Source of the DNA: an uncultured Lachnospiraceae bacterium
Lineage (GTDB): Bacteria; Bacillota; Clostridia; Lachnospirales; Lachnospiraceae
Assembly: GCA_947589095.1 (NCBI GenBank)
Contig: CANQBX010000012.1
Location: forward strand, 1-64,000
DNA: 64,000 nt
Direction: 5' to 3'
Below, piece by piece: positions 41,914-51,295 of the stretch. The translations under genes and the position numbers were made by a program. The first letter of the stretch is position 1. The number at the start of each line of letters is the position of its first letter. The notes beneath the pieces are model-generated. The model was not told the DNA's origin, searched no databases, and worked only from the letters and a program-made list of their open reading frames with translations.

Positions 41914-43041
41914 ATGATGGAGACGGACAGGAAAAAACAGTTGGATCCGCAGTTTTTGTTGTTATCCGCTTTGGGTATGATTTTCGTCGTGGACGGTCAT
42001 ATAAACGGCAATTATATGGATCTGGGAGGTTTCTTCCCATATTATTCGTTTCATGTGCCGCTTTTCTTCTTTATTTCCGGGAATTTCTACCGGGATCAGC
42101 ATCTCGGACAGATTCCGGCATACATAAAGAAAAAGGCGCTCCGGCTTATGCTGCCGTATTTTATCTATAATGCCGTCTATGGATGTATAGCATGGCTTCT
42201 GCATATGGCCGGTTTTACGATGGGCGGAGAACTGACCATACAGAATCTATGTGTTGAGCCGTTTATCACGGGGCATCAGTTCGTTTATAACCTGGCCGCG
42301 TGGTTTGTTCCGGCTCTGTTTGTCGTTGAGATCGCGAATCTTCTGATCCATCGTATTTTTTATAAGCTTTTGCAAAATGAGTCGGGATACCTTCTGATTG
42401 AACTGCTGGCCGGGATGTGCGGAGTTATGCTTGCCATGTCCGGTAAGAATACCGGCATATATTTGCCCATTGTCCGGACATTATTCTTCCTTCCCTTTTA
42501 TCAGGCCGGCATATGGTGCAGGAAAACGGCTGCGGCGTCGAAATGCGCGAACAATTTTTTGTATTTCGGCGTTATTTTTCTCATCCAGTTCAGTCTGCAC
42601 CTGAGCGGGTGCCGTCTGGTAAATGAAACAGTATTTTGCCGGGACTTCACAAATCCGTTCGTTCCATATATAGCGGCGGCCGCCGGCATCGCTTTCTGGC
42701 TCAGGGTCACAAAGATACTTGCGCCGGCTTTCGAAAAAAGCCGCTTCGTGTCCTACTTCGGCAGCCACACCTATGCGGTTATGACGCACCATCTGATGGC
42801 TTTGATGGCCGTAAAAACGGTGCTGGCGCTGATTGCCAAGTTCACTCCGCTGTTTGGCGATTTTCAGTTCCATTTCTATAAAACAGATATATGGTATTAT
42901 TATCTTCCGGGCCAGTCGGCGCATTTTAGGATCCTGTATCTGTTCGTTGCCATTGCCCTGCCGCTTTTGTTTCAATCCATTCTTGAAAAAATCTCCCGGT
43001 TCACCCGTTCCCTGAGGCGCAGAAGATATCCGGCGTCGTGA
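41914..43041 (+). CDS. acyltransferase 3-family membrane protein
   Basis: The 375-residue protein begins at the base after the aminopeptidase stop. It has about ten hydrophobic helices and an N-terminal helix with VDGHINGNYMDLGGFFPYYSFHVPLFFFISGNFY, matching the acyltransferase 3 (OafA/WecH) family, including the HVP(L/A)FFFISGxF motif. Such proteins add acyl groups to surface sugars. Its last 70 bp overlap, in antisense, the convergent DUF4091 gene. Confidence 0.85.
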   Translation: MMETDRKKQLDPQFLLLSALGMIFVVDGHINGNYMDLGGFFPYYSFHVPLFFFISGNFYRDQHLGQIPAYIKKKALRLMLPYFIYNAVYGCIAWLLHMAGFTMGGELTIQNLCVEPFITGHQFVYNLAAWFVPALFVVEIANLLIHRIFYKLLQNESGYLLIELLAGMCGVMLAMSGKNTGIYLPIVRTLFFLPFYQAGIWCRKTAAASKCANNFLYFGVIFLIQFSLHLSGCRLVNETVFCRDFTNPFVPYIAAAAGIAFWLRVTKILAPAFEKSRFVSYFGSHTYAVMTHHLMALMAVKTVLALIAKFTPLFGDFQFHFYKTDIWYYYLPGQSAHFRILYLFVAIALPLLFQSILEKISRFTRSLRRRRYPAS

Positions 43042-44801
43042 GGATACCGGGTAAATGTGAGCGGTTCGTCCAGTCCGTCTTCCATGAGGGAGATCACATG
43101 CTCCCGGCTGGTCAACTGCTCTAAGAGGCTGAGCGCCCGCAGGTCGCAGAGAGCTTCGTAGAAGACCGCCATATGAAGGGATTCCAGCGGTTGGCCGTCC
43201 GGTCCGGGGTAGACTAAGAAGGAATCGCCGGACGGGAAAGCACCGTCCGCGTCCGTGACGGCAAACGGGTCGATATGCCTTTTAGAGAGTCTGGAGTTAT
43301 AGAAATTAAAGCCCCACTGCAGGAATCCGGCCGCCTGATATTTATAAAGCTGCAGACCGATGATCCGGTTCCTGGCGGAAGGCATGCCGAAGAAGCGGTT
43401 GGAGACCTGGTAATTCTGGGCGCAGCAGTAGTAGACCCACAGATCGGCGGGACGCCGTCCTGTGAGGAACGGCTCCAGCGCGCTGGTGGCGATGATGGGC
43501 GTCTCGCAGATGCCGTCGGTAAAACAGCGGTAGTGGCTCATGGCGTCCATGATCGGGAAACCATTAAGAAGACCGGCTGCCTGCGCTTTGGCCGCCTGAT
43601 ACTGGGAAAGGCATGATTCATCCGGTTCATCGGAGATATGGAAGACCGTGCGGTCCCGGATCCCAAGCCGCTTAAGCTCGCCGGTCAGGGCGGGCAGGAA
43701 GGCGTTCAGAAACTGACGGTAATCTTCGCCGAGGGCTTCGCTTTCCCAGCCGAAACGTTTCTTCAGAATGCCGTCTTCCGTGACCATGATCTTCGGACAG
43801 TGGGCGGCGCCCCACTGGGTGTAGAGATGCGCCATTTCGAAATATTCAATACCGCAGTCCAGGCACATGGCAACCCAGCGTTCCAGTTTGGAGAAATCGA
43901 ACGAATAGACGCCGTCTTTGAATTCGATGCCGACTAACTGGATCGTGGTCCGCTCGCCGCCGACATCCGTATCCAGCGGAGGCGTGAAAATGGGCGTGAG
44001 GATCATATTGAGGCCCCGCCGCACGCCCAGGCGGATCTGGCGGCGCATGTATTCCCAATGGGTCTCGGAGAAGACCGGGAGCTTATAATAATCCGCGATG
44101 CAGTCGCCGTGGAACCATTCGGTGACGATCAGCTGCTGTTTGGGCAGCACCGCGTCGATGACTTCTATCGGCGTCTGCAGAATAACAATTTTGTTGTTTT
44201 TATCAATCTCGTGCGTTTTTGCCTCTTCTGACAATTTGAAGGAAGAGGCAGGAATATTCAAAAGTCCTGTATCTGCTGAATTCTGATCTGAAATATCCTT
44301 AGGATATGCCTTATCTTCGTCGATATGAATCGTTATTGTGATCGGGAATGTACCCGCGGGTGTATTCTCGGTTGTTTCAATCTCAATCCAGAAGGCCGTC
44401 CATACATTGCAGGGAAGAGAGCACTTTCCATCTTCAAGCGGAGTCAGAAGATCCGGATACAGACCCGGCCTGTCGGATAGGATATTCCCGTCCCGCGTAT
44501 CATTTACCGGGAGCGTTGAGGGCATCAGATCCACGCGCCGCAGAGTGATCGAAGCAGCGATAGAAGATGCCGCAATGATCTGCACAGGAACAGAAGCATC
44601 TGTGGAGGCGTTGCCATCCTGAAATAGAGCAGAAGAGGACGCCTCTTCCGATGCTGCTTCCGGCGTATCTACAGGCCGCAAGGCCGCCTGGAAAGCGAAT
44701 GTATCATTTTTCAGCATTGTAAAGGGAATTCCGCAGGCGGCAGGGGATTGTTCCGGGAATATCTTCTCCAGGCTTGAAGCAAGAACGGACTGAATGATCA
44801 T
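42972..44801 (-). CDS. DUF4091 (GH123-like) glycoside-hydrolase-type protein
   Basis: Start placed at 44801 because GGAGGAAATT precedes that ATG; the track's start overlaps this site. The 609-residue protein lacks a signal peptide. An N-terminal beta domain carries a Ser/Ala/Glu-rich insert (about 45-70), then a barrel with LIVTEWFHGDCIADYY, YFEMAHLYTQWGA and FHISDEPDES (Asp-Glu pair typical of GH123-like enzymes), and a C-terminal DUF4091 segment (FLQWGFNFYNSRL). It likely acts on N-acetylhexosamine-containing glycans; the substrate is inferred from the family only. Confidence 0.8.
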   Translation of the reverse strand: MIIQSVLASSLEKIFPEQSPAACGIPFTMLKNDTFAFQAALRPVDTPEAASEEASSSALFQDGNASTDASVPVQIIAASSIAASITLRRVDLMPSTLPVNDTRDGNILSDRPGLYPDLLTPLEDGKCSLPCNVWTAFWIEIETTENTPAGTFPITITIHIDEDKAYPKDISDQNSADTGLLNIPASSFKLSEEAKTHEIDKNNKIVILQTPIEVIDAVLPKQQLIVTEWFHGDCIADYYKLPVFSETHWEYMRRQIRLGVRRGLNMILTPIFTPPLDTDVGGERTTIQLVGIEFKDGVYSFDFSKLERWVAMCLDCGIEYFEMAHLYTQWGAAHCPKIMVTEDGILKKRFGWESEALGEDYRQFLNAFLPALTGELKRLGIRDRTVFHISDEPDESCLSQYQAAKAQAAGLLNGFPIMDAMSHYRCFTDGICETPIIATSALEPFLTGRRPADLWVYYCCAQNYQVSNRFFGMPSARNRIIGLQLYKYQAAGFLQWGFNFYNSRLSKRHIDPFAVTDADGAFPSGDSFLVYPGPDGQPLESLHMAVFYEALCDLRALSLLEQLTSREHVISLMEDGLDEPLTFTRYPHDAGYLLRLRERVNREIFSRMD

Positions 44802-44854
44802 AATTTCCTCCATGATTCACGGGCCGCTGTAAGCAGCAGGAGACTGTGGCTGGA

Positions 44855-44887
44855 AACAAAAAACTCCGGAATCTCTCCCGGAGTTTT
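44855..44887 (-). terminator. intrinsic terminator of rpmB
   Basis: On the minus strand AAAACTCCGG pairs perfectly over 10 bp with CCGGAGTTTT across an 8-nt loop, followed by more T. Confidence 0.85.
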
Positions 44888-44902
44888 AGGATCCTTATTC
44901 GA

Positions 44903-45088
44903 TTAGGCTCTCTCGACTAATCCGGAACGCAGGCAGGAAGTACATACGTACATCTTCTTGGTTCCTCCGTTGACCTTCACTCGAACGGACTTCACATTGG
45001 CTCTCCACATCTTATTGGATATTCTATGTGAATGGCTTACCGCGTTTCCAAAGTGTACGGCTCTTTCACAGATTGCACATTTTGCCAT
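44903..45088 (-). CDS. rpmB: 50S ribosomal protein L28
   Basis: The 61-residue basic protein has the L28 pattern CAICERAVHFGNAVSHSHR and two CxxC-like pairs (CAIC near the start, CTSC near the end), so it is the zinc-binding form. AAGGAGGTGCGATC precedes the ATG. It is divergent from the Asp23-DAK2 operon, the usual Firmicute order. Confidence 0.97.
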   Translation of the reverse strand: MAKCAICERAVHFGNAVSHSHRISNKMWRANVKSVRVKVNGGTKKMYVCTSCLRSGLVERA

Positions 45089-45143
45089 GATCGCACCTCC
45101 TTATAACCGATTAAAGCCTGCTTATGGCTCCACAACATATTGT

Positions 45144-45172
45144 ATCTTACCAGATTGCAGGAGAATTTGCAA
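45144..45172 (-). promoter_or_regulatory. promoter of rpmB
   Basis: On the minus strand TTGCAA (45167-45172), 17-bp spacer, TAAGAT (45144-45149). The 307-bp gap between rpmB and the Asp23 gene contains this, the divergent promoter, and nothing else I can name. Confidence 0.55.
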
Positions 45173-45254
45173 GCGAAATTTTCGATGAAATTAAAATATT
45201 TTGCGGAAAAGCAGTGAAGGAGCGAATCCGGCTATTTTTGTGAATAACTGTCAA

Positions 45255-45283
45255 TAGACACATCCGCGATAATATGCTATACT
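45255..45283 (+). promoter_or_regulatory. promoter of the Asp23-DAK2 operon
   Basis: TAGACA (45255-45260), 17-bp spacer, TATACT (45278-45283), about 112 bp before the Asp23 start. Confidence 0.5.
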
Positions 45284-45395
45284 TACTTCGTATGCAGTTC
45301 CATAATCTGGCATCTGGTAAACACGATAAAGTGTAAGATAAAGGAAACGTGGAGATACTTCCATAAGAACGAGAATCGGTAAGGGAGGTTTCGGA

Positions 45396-45752
45396 ATGAA
45401 AGGACGAATCAACAATAAGCTGGGCGAGATCCGGATCAATCCCGAAGTCATTGCCAAGTACGCCGGTCTTACGGCGGTGGAATGCTTCGGAATCGTGGGA
45501 ATGGCCGCTATCAGCATGAAGGACGGCCTTGTGAAACTCTTGAAGCGCGACAGTCTGACGCACGGTATTACGTTAAGTATTGAGGACAATCACATTACTC
45601 TGGATTTCCATGTGATCGTGTCCTACGGCGTCAGCATTTCCGCGGTTGCGGACAATCTGATCGAGAACGTCAAATATAAAGTGGAAGAACTGACCGGCAT
45701 GGAAGTGGATAAGATTAATATCTATGTCGAAGGCGTCAGAGTGATCGATTAA
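45396..45752 (+). CDS. Asp23/Gls24-family protein (YloU-like)
   Basis: The 118-residue protein starts after GGGAGG. The Asp23 pattern is seen in GEIRINPEVIAKYAGLTAVECFGIVGM and ITLDFHVIVSYGVSISAV. In Bacillus the homologue YloU sits beside rpmB and YloV exactly as here. Asp23 family members are linked to envelope stress; the biochemical role is unclear. It precedes the DAK2 gene by 14 bp. Confidence 0.92.
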   Translation: MKGRINNKLGEIRINPEVIAKYAGLTAVECFGIVGMAAISMKDGLVKLLKRDSLTHGITLSIEDNHITLDFHVIVSYGVSISAVADNLIENVKYKVEELTGMEVDKINIYVEGVRVID

Positions 45753-45766
45753 GGAGGAAGCATCCC

Positions 45767-47656
45767 GTGGTTATGAATAGAATGGACGCAAAGACCCTGC
45801 AGAAAGCGTTTCTTGCGGGGGCGAAGGAATTAGAGTCTAAGAAGGAATGGATCAATGAATTAAATGTCTTCCCGGTGCCGGACGGCGATACCGGCACGAA
45901 TATGACGATGACGATCATGTCGGCGGCCCGCGAGGTGGCAGCCATGGAAGAGCCGACCATGGAGACGCTTGCGAAGGCCATTTCCTCCGGCTCCCTCCGT
46001 GGCGCCAGAGGGAACTCCGGCGTGATCCTGTCCCAGCTGTTCCGGGGCTTTACGAAGGAGATTAAGACGCTGGATGTGATCACCACCGCGACGCTTGCCG
46101 GCGCCTTCGTGCGGGCCAAGGAGACCGCGTATAAGGCGGTCATGAAGCCGAAGGAAGGCACGATCCTGACCGTGGCCCGCGGCATGGCGGACAAGGCGGT
46201 GGAGATGGCGGCGAAGACGGATGATATCATCGAGTTTGCGGAAGCCGTCATTGAAGAGGGAGACCGGGTCTTAAGCCAGACGCCGGAGCTTTTGCCGATC
46301 TTAAAGCAGGCCGGAGTCGTGGATTCCGGCGGTCAGGGCCTGATGCAGGTCATGAAGGGCGCGCTTGACGGACTTTTGGGCCGGGGGATCGAATTCACCG
46401 GCGAGGCTGTACATCCGGCAGGAAACGCTGATTCATCGCAGACAGCCGCAGGCGGTTCGGGTCAGGCCGGGACGCCGGCAGGCGGCGGACATACGGCCGC
46501 GCCGTCCGGCGCGGTTCATGTGGATACCGCCAATCTTGAGACTGCCAATATCAAATTCGGCTACTGTACGGAATTTATCGTGAATCTGGAGAAGGATTAC
46601 GATGACGATAAGGAAGCGGAATTCAAGGCGTATCTGGAAAGCCTGGGAGATTCCATTGTCCTTGTCTCCGACGACGAAGTGGTGAAGGTCCATGTCCATA
46701 CTAACGATCCGGGCCTTGCGATCCAGAAGGCGCTGACCTACGGTTCCCTGTCCAGGATCAAGATCGATAATATGCGGGAGGAGCACCACGAGCGGCTGAT
46801 CAAGGACGCGGAGAAGCTGGCGGCGCAGCAGAAGGCGGAAGCGGCGGCGAAGGCAGCGCAGGAGGGCGGCACGGCCGGGAGGACGGCAGAAGGCGGCATC
46901 GGAGCGACCGATTCAGGCAGCGTTTCCTTCGAAAGCGCAGCGGCGCAGATGGAGAGCATGGCGCCGGCAGCAGTTCCGGCGGAGGAGAAGCCGCATAAGG
47001 ACTACGGCTTTATCGCTGTATCTGTCGGCGATGGCTTCGCTGAGATTTTCGAGGGCATCGGCGCCGATTATCTGATCGAGGGCGGCCAGACCATGAATCC
47101 CAGCACCGAGGATATGCTCAACGCCATCGATCAGGTGAACGCCGACACCATTTACATCCTGCCCAATAACGGCAATATCATTCTTGCGGCCCAGCAGGCG
47201 GCTCATCTTGTAAAGGATAAGAGGATCGTTGTGATACCGTCGAAGACCGTGCCGCAGGGTATTTCTGCAATCATCAATTTCACACCGGATCTGCCGCCGG
47301 AGGAGAATGAGGCGAATATGATCGAGGAGATGCAGCACGTCAAGACGGCTGAGATCACCTACGCCGTCCGCCACACGGTTATTGAGGATAAGGAGATCGA
47401 GGAAGGCGATATTATGGGCCTTGGCGACCATCATATCCTTTCCGTGGGCAAGTCCGTGGAGACTACAGCGCTGGAGGCGCTTCGGAATATGCTCGATGAG
47501 GAGTCGGAGCTGGTCAGCATCTATTACGGCCAGGATATCAGCGAGGAAGAAGCCGATACGTTCATGGAGAAGGCCCGGGCAATCTGTCCGGAATGCGAAG
47601 TGGAACTGAATTATGGCGGGCAGCCGATCTATTATTATATGATTTCTGTCGAGTAA
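45767..47656 (+). CDS. fakA: DAK2-domain protein, fatty acid kinase subunit A-like (YloV)
   Basis: Start at GTG 45767 fits AAGGAGGAAG best; an ATG two codons later is possible. The 629-residue protein has an N-terminal DAK2 kinase domain with FPVPDGDTGTNMTMTI (metal-binding Asp) and GARGNSGVILSQ, a middle domain, and a C-terminal DegV-like dimerisation region (ILPNNGNIILAAQQAA). FakA phosphorylates fatty acids held by FakB for phospholipid synthesis. Two Ala/Gly/Glu-rich inserts (about 208-245 and 345-405) make it longer than the usual 550 residues. Confidence 0.9.
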   Translation: MVMNRMDAKTLQKAFLAGAKELESKKEWINELNVFPVPDGDTGTNMTMTIMSAAREVAAMEEPTMETLAKAISSGSLRGARGNSGVILSQLFRGFTKEIKTLDVITTATLAGAFVRAKETAYKAVMKPKEGTILTVARGMADKAVEMAAKTDDIIEFAEAVIEEGDRVLSQTPELLPILKQAGVVDSGGQGLMQVMKGALDGLLGRGIEFTGEAVHPAGNADSSQTAAGGSGQAGTPAGGGHTAAPSGAVHVDTANLETANIKFGYCTEFIVNLEKDYDDDKEAEFKAYLESLGDSIVLVSDDEVVKVHVHTNDPGLAIQKALTYGSLSRIKIDNMREEHHERLIKDAEKLAAQQKAEAAAKAAQEGGTAGRTAEGGIGATDSGSVSFESAAAQMESMAPAAVPAEEKPHKDYGFIAVSVGDGFAEIFEGIGADYLIEGGQTMNPSTEDMLNAIDQVNADTIYILPNNGNIILAAQQAAHLVKDKRIVVIPSKTVPQGISAIINFTPDLPPEENEANMIEEMQHVKTAEITYAVRHTVIEDKEIEEGDIMGLGDHHILSVGKSVETTALEALRNMLDEESELVSIYYGQDISEEEADTFMEKARAICPECEVELNYGGQPIYYYMISVE

Positions 47657-47805
47657 GGCGATGGGTACGTATTCCGTGCGAATAGAGTACCAGTGACGCT
47701 CCGGAGGTATTCCATGTGAACAGAGCGTCAGTGTGCTCTGGAAGTATCTATCCCATGCTGAAGGGCTTCAGCAGCGCGCTTTCTGTACTGGTCGGAGAGA
47801 TATAT

Positions 47806-47839
47806 AACCGGAAGGTTCTCTGCGAATCTTCCGGTTTTT
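47806..47839 (+). terminator. terminator after the DAK2 gene
   Basis: AACCGGAAG (47806-47814) pairs perfectly with CTTCCGGTT (47828-47836), then TTT. The remaining gap up to recQ (47657-47965) contains only loosely repeated GCGTCAGTG-type sequence. Confidence 0.8.
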
Positions 47840-47965
47840 CCGCTTTCGGGATGTTCCGGCGTCCGGCGGAATTACGATGTGGCTGTATCTTATTTCTACG
47901 GCAGGACAGGCGGTCCTATCCTGCGGTCTGGAGAATCAAATGAAAATCGGGGGGAAAATAGAAGT

Positions 47966-49879
47966 ATGAAACAAGAATATCTGAAGAAGTATTTTGGCTA
48001 CGACCGGTTCCGGGAAGGCCAGGAGACGCTGATCGACGGGATCCTTTCGGGCCGGGACGCTTTGGGGATTATGCCGACCGGGGCCGGCAAATCCATCTGC
48101 TATCAGATCCCGGCGCTGATCCTTGACGGGATCACGCTGGTGGTCTCGCCGCTGATCTCTCTGATGAAGGATCAGGTAGGCGCGTTAAATCAGGCCGGCA
48201 TCCACGCTGCGTATCTCAACAGTTCTCTTTCATCGGTTCAGTATCGGAAAGCTCTGGAACTGGCCGGGCAGGGCCGGTATTCTATCATCTACGTCGCTCC
48301 GGAACGACTCCTGAATGAAGAATTCCTCACTTTCGCATGCAGCAGGAAGATCTCAATGGTGGCAGTGGACGAGGCCCACTGCGTATCCCAATGGGGGCAG
48401 GATTTCCGCCCCAGTTATCTGCGGATCCCGGAATTTATCGGACGCCTTCCGTCGCGTCCGGTAGTCAGCGCGTTCACGGCCACGGCGACAGCCCAGGTGC
48501 GGGACGATATCATCGATCTGCTGAAGCTTCAGGATCCGCTGGTGATTGCCACGGGATTTGACCGGAAGAACCTGTATTTTGGCGTGGAGACGCCGAAAGA
48601 CCGGTACGCGGCGGTGAAGGCGTATCTGATGAATCATCCGGGCGAGAGCGGTATCATTTACTGCCTGACCCGGAAAATGGTCGACGACGTGTGCGGCCGT
48701 TTGATCCGCGACGGGTTCGCGGCAACGAGATACCACGCGGGGCTGGAGGACGAGGAACGGCGAAGGAATCAGGACGATTTCATTTACGACCGGTCCCCGG
48801 TCATGGTGGCGACCAATGCCTTCGGCATGGGGATCGACAAATCCAACGTGCGTTACGTGCTCCACTATGGGATGCCGAAGAATATCGAATCCTATTATCA
48901 GGAGGCCGGCCGTGCGGGAAGGGACGGGGAACCGGCGGAGTGTATCCTGTATTACAGCGGTCAGGATGTGATCACGAACCAGCTGTTCATTGAAAATAAC
49001 CGGGACAATCAGGAGCTGGACGACTTCTCCCGCGCTTTGGTACAGGAGAGGGATCGTGAGCGCCTCAAGAAGATGACATTTTACTGCTTTACCAAAGAAT
49101 GTCTGAGGGATTATATTCTCCGGTATTTCGGGGAGTACGGCAATAATTACTGCGGAAACTGCAGAAACTGTCTGACGCAGTTTGATACCGTGGATGTGAC
49201 GGAGATCGCCGAAAAGCTTCTGGGGTGCGTGAGGACCAGCGGGCAGCGCTACGGGACGACGGTCGTGATCGATACGGTTCATGGGGCAAGTACGGCCAAG
49301 ATCCGGCAGTACCGGATGGACCAGAATCCATTTTACGGCAGCTTAAGCAAGACGCCGGTCTACCGGCTGCGGCAGGTGCTTCAATATCTGCAGATGCAGG
49401 AGTATCTGACGGTGACGGCGGATGAATATGCTGTTGTGAAGCTGACGGCGCGGTCGCGGGAAGTTCTGGACGGGTCGCAGACGGTTACGATGAAATGGGC
49501 GAAGGAGCAGGTTCGTAAGCCGGCGGCTGCGGGCGGCGCGGCTGAAGGTGCAAACGGCTCGGCGGATAGCGGCGGGAAGACCGGGAAGAAAAAGCGCCGC
49601 GGGAAGGCGGCTATAGCCCTGGGTAATGCGGCGGACAGCGGAAAAGGCGTGGCTGATGGCGCGGAGCCGCTGTTTGAGAAATTGAGGGCTCTGCGTCTGG
49701 AGATCGCGAAGGAGGAGAAGGTGCCGCCGTACATCGTGTTCTCGGATAAGACGCTGACCCATATGTGTATCGTGAAGCCGGAGACGAAGGAAGAGATGCT
49801 TACGGTGTCTGGAGTCGGGGAATATAAGTATGGAAAATACGGGGAGCGTTTTCTGGCTAAGATCCGCGAGGAGAAGTAA
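47966..49879 (+). CDS. recQ: ATP-dependent DNA helicase RecQ
   Basis: Start at 47966 after GGGGGGAAAA; 637 residues. Helicase motifs include IMPTGAGKSICYQIP (Walker A), VDEAHCVSQWGQDFRP (DEAH), FTATATAQVRDD, and QEAGRAGRDGEPAE (motif VI). A zinc-binding Cys4 set (CFTKECL ... CGNCRNC) and winged helix follow, and an HRDC domain ends the protein (LFEKLRALRLEIAKEE). A Gly/Ala/Lys-rich linker (about 545-595) separates winged helix and HRDC. It unwinds DNA 3'-5' in repair and recombination. Confidence 0.95.
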   Translation: MKQEYLKKYFGYDRFREGQETLIDGILSGRDALGIMPTGAGKSICYQIPALILDGITLVVSPLISLMKDQVGALNQAGIHAAYLNSSLSSVQYRKALELAGQGRYSIIYVAPERLLNEEFLTFACSRKISMVAVDEAHCVSQWGQDFRPSYLRIPEFIGRLPSRPVVSAFTATATAQVRDDIIDLLKLQDPLVIATGFDRKNLYFGVETPKDRYAAVKAYLMNHPGESGIIYCLTRKMVDDVCGRLIRDGFAATRYHAGLEDEERRRNQDDFIYDRSPVMVATNAFGMGIDKSNVRYVLHYGMPKNIESYYQEAGRAGRDGEPAECILYYSGQDVITNQLFIENNRDNQELDDFSRALVQERDRERLKKMTFYCFTKECLRDYILRYFGEYGNNYCGNCRNCLTQFDTVDVTEIAEKLLGCVRTSGQRYGTTVVIDTVHGASTAKIRQYRMDQNPFYGSLSKTPVYRLRQVLQYLQMQEYLTVTADEYAVVKLTARSREVLDGSQTVTMKWAKEQVRKPAAAGGAAEGANGSADSGGKTGKKKRRGKAAIALGNAADSGKGVADGAEPLFEKLRALRLEIAKEEKVPPYIVFSDKTLTHMCIVKPETKEEMLTVSGVGEYKYGKYGERFLAKIREEK

Positions 49880-49919
49880 GCGGATACTGGAAAATGGAAC
49901 TGAAATCAGAGATTGAAAC

Positions 49920-49948
49920 TTGACATGCGCATGTAATATGCGTATAAT
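49920..49948 (+). promoter_or_regulatory. consensus promoter of hicAB with operator in the spacer
   Basis: TTGACA (49920-49925), exactly 17 bp, TATAAT (49943-49948), a perfect match. The spacer carries the inverted repeat ATGCGCAT-N5-ATGCGTAT (49925-49945), the likely HicB operator, so repressor binding would cover both promoter boxes. Confidence 0.8.
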
Positions 49949-49964
49949 ATGGGCAAGGAGATAT

Positions 49965-50168
49965 ATGACAGCGCGTGAAATTTTAAAAGAGCTTCATAGA
50001 GACGGTTGGTATGAAACAGGGCAGGAGGGGTCACATTTGCAGCTGAAGCATCCGACAAAACCGGGTAAAGTCACTGTACCAAAACATTCCGGCGATATTG
50101 CGCCGGGGACATTAAAAAGGATCTGCCAGCAGGCGCAGATCGCAGTTCCTGTGCAGAGAAAGGGTTGA
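49965..50168 (+). CDS. hicA: HicA-family toxin (mRNA interferase)
   Basis: Start at 49965 after AAGGAG; 67 residues. The HicA dsRBD-like fold is seen in TAREILKELHRDGWYETGQEGSHLQLKHP, with the catalytic His in GSHLQL, and VPKHSGDIAPGTLKRI. It cleaves mRNA when free of HicB. It precedes hicB by 6 bp. The basic tail PVQRKG is slightly longer than the minimal family. Confidence 0.92.
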   Translation: MTAREILKELHRDGWYETGQEGSHLQLKHPTKPGKVTVPKHSGDIAPGTLKRICQQAQIAVPVQRKG

Positions 50169-50174
50169 TGGAAA

Positions 50175-50588
50175 ATGATGAATCTGACGTATTTGGCTGT
50201 TATGGAGCCAGGCAAGGATGGCTCCTATAGCGTTTTTTTCCCGGATCTTCCAGGGTGCTTTAGTTATGGCCGGGATCTTGAAGAGGCGCAGAGGATGGCG
50301 GTGGAAGCGGCCAGTCTCCATGTATACGGACTGGAATGTGACGGTGATGCAGTACCTGAACCGTCGGTACATTTGTCTAAAGAAGACACAGAGGGAAATG
50401 TTGTCATGCCTGTGACGATTCACCCGGATCTGTTCCGCATCAAGAAAGATAATGAGCGCATTAAAACCAACATTACGCTTCCAGCGTGGCTGAAGCGGAT
50501 GGCGGAGGAGCAGAAGGTGAATTATTCACGGCTTTTGGAGGCGGCATTGATCGAATATCTGCAGATTTCGAATGTGAAAAATCGGTAG
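50175..50588 (+). CDS. hicB: HicB-family antitoxin
   Basis: The 137-residue protein has an N-terminal HicB fold (YSVFFPDLPGCFSYGRDLEEA) that neutralises HicA and a C-terminal ribbon-helix-helix (IKTNITLPAWLKRMAEEQKVNYSRLLEAALIEYL) for DNA binding. It should repress its own promoter through the inverted repeat at 49925-49945. Paired with hicA upstream. Confidence 0.93.
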   Translation: MMNLTYLAVMEPGKDGSYSVFFPDLPGCFSYGRDLEEAQRMAVEAASLHVYGLECDGDAVPEPSVHLSKEDTEGNVVMPVTIHPDLFRIKKDNERIKTNITLPAWLKRMAEEQKVNYSRLLEAALIEYLQISNVKNR

Positions 50589-50694
50589 ATGAAGTACAGA
50601 ATGGATTTTGGTTCAGCGGCCTGCCATGTTGCTTTTCCATTCCGCGTAACGTATAATAAAAACGGTTGCAGTTATGCGAGAGAGAGGAAAGTAA

Positions 50695-51213
50695 ATGGGA
50701 ACGGGAATCATCATATGCGGCATGAACGGCAGCGGCAAGAGCACGCTTGGCCGGGCGCTTTCTGAGCGGCTGGGGTTTCATTTTATCGATATTGAGGATC
50801 TGTATTTTCCGAAAAATGATCCGTCCTATCTGTACGCTTCGCCGCGTACGCGGCAAGAAGTGGAGCAGCTGCTCTGGGAGGAGATCCAGGAGCATGAGAA
50901 TTTCGTCCTGGCGTCGGTAAAGGGCGACTACGGCGAGAGGCTCTATCCGTATTTTACGCATGTCGTGCTGATCGAAGTCCCGAAGAATATCCGGATGCGG
51001 CGGGTCAGGGAGCGGTCGTATAAAAAGTTTGGCGCGAGGATGCTGCCCGGCGGGGATCTGTACGAGGAGGAAGAAGAGTTTTTTGAACTCGTAAAGTCGC
51101 GGCCGGAAGATATGGCGGAGAAATGGGCGGCTCAGTTGAAATGTCCCATTCTGCGGGTCGACGGGACGGAGACGGTCGATGAAATCCTGAAAAAATGCGT
51201 GATTTCGCTCTGA
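50695..51213 (+). CDS. small P-loop nucleotide/shikimate-kinase-like ATPase
   Basis: The 172-residue protein starts after GAGAGGAAAG. A Walker A motif (IICGMNGSGKSTLGRALSERLG) is followed by HFIDIEDLYFPKND, the substrate-acid region of shikimate or adenylate-type kinases, and a LID-like basic segment (RRVRERSYKKFG). The substrate is not clear; it does not match shikimate kinase residues well. It stands alone after hicAB. Confidence 0.8.
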   Translation: MGTGIIICGMNGSGKSTLGRALSERLGFHFIDIEDLYFPKNDPSYLYASPRTRQEVEQLLWEEIQEHENFVLASVKGDYGERLYPYFTHVVLIEVPKNIRMRRVRERSYKKFGARMLPGGDLYEEEEEFFELVKSRPEDMAEKWAAQLKCPILRVDGTETVDEILKKCVISL

Positions 51214-51295
51214 AAAACATTGAAGAAATGCACAAATCTGTTTTATACGGACAATAGGCGGTAAATAGCAAGCCGAGACGTACGGACAATAGGCG

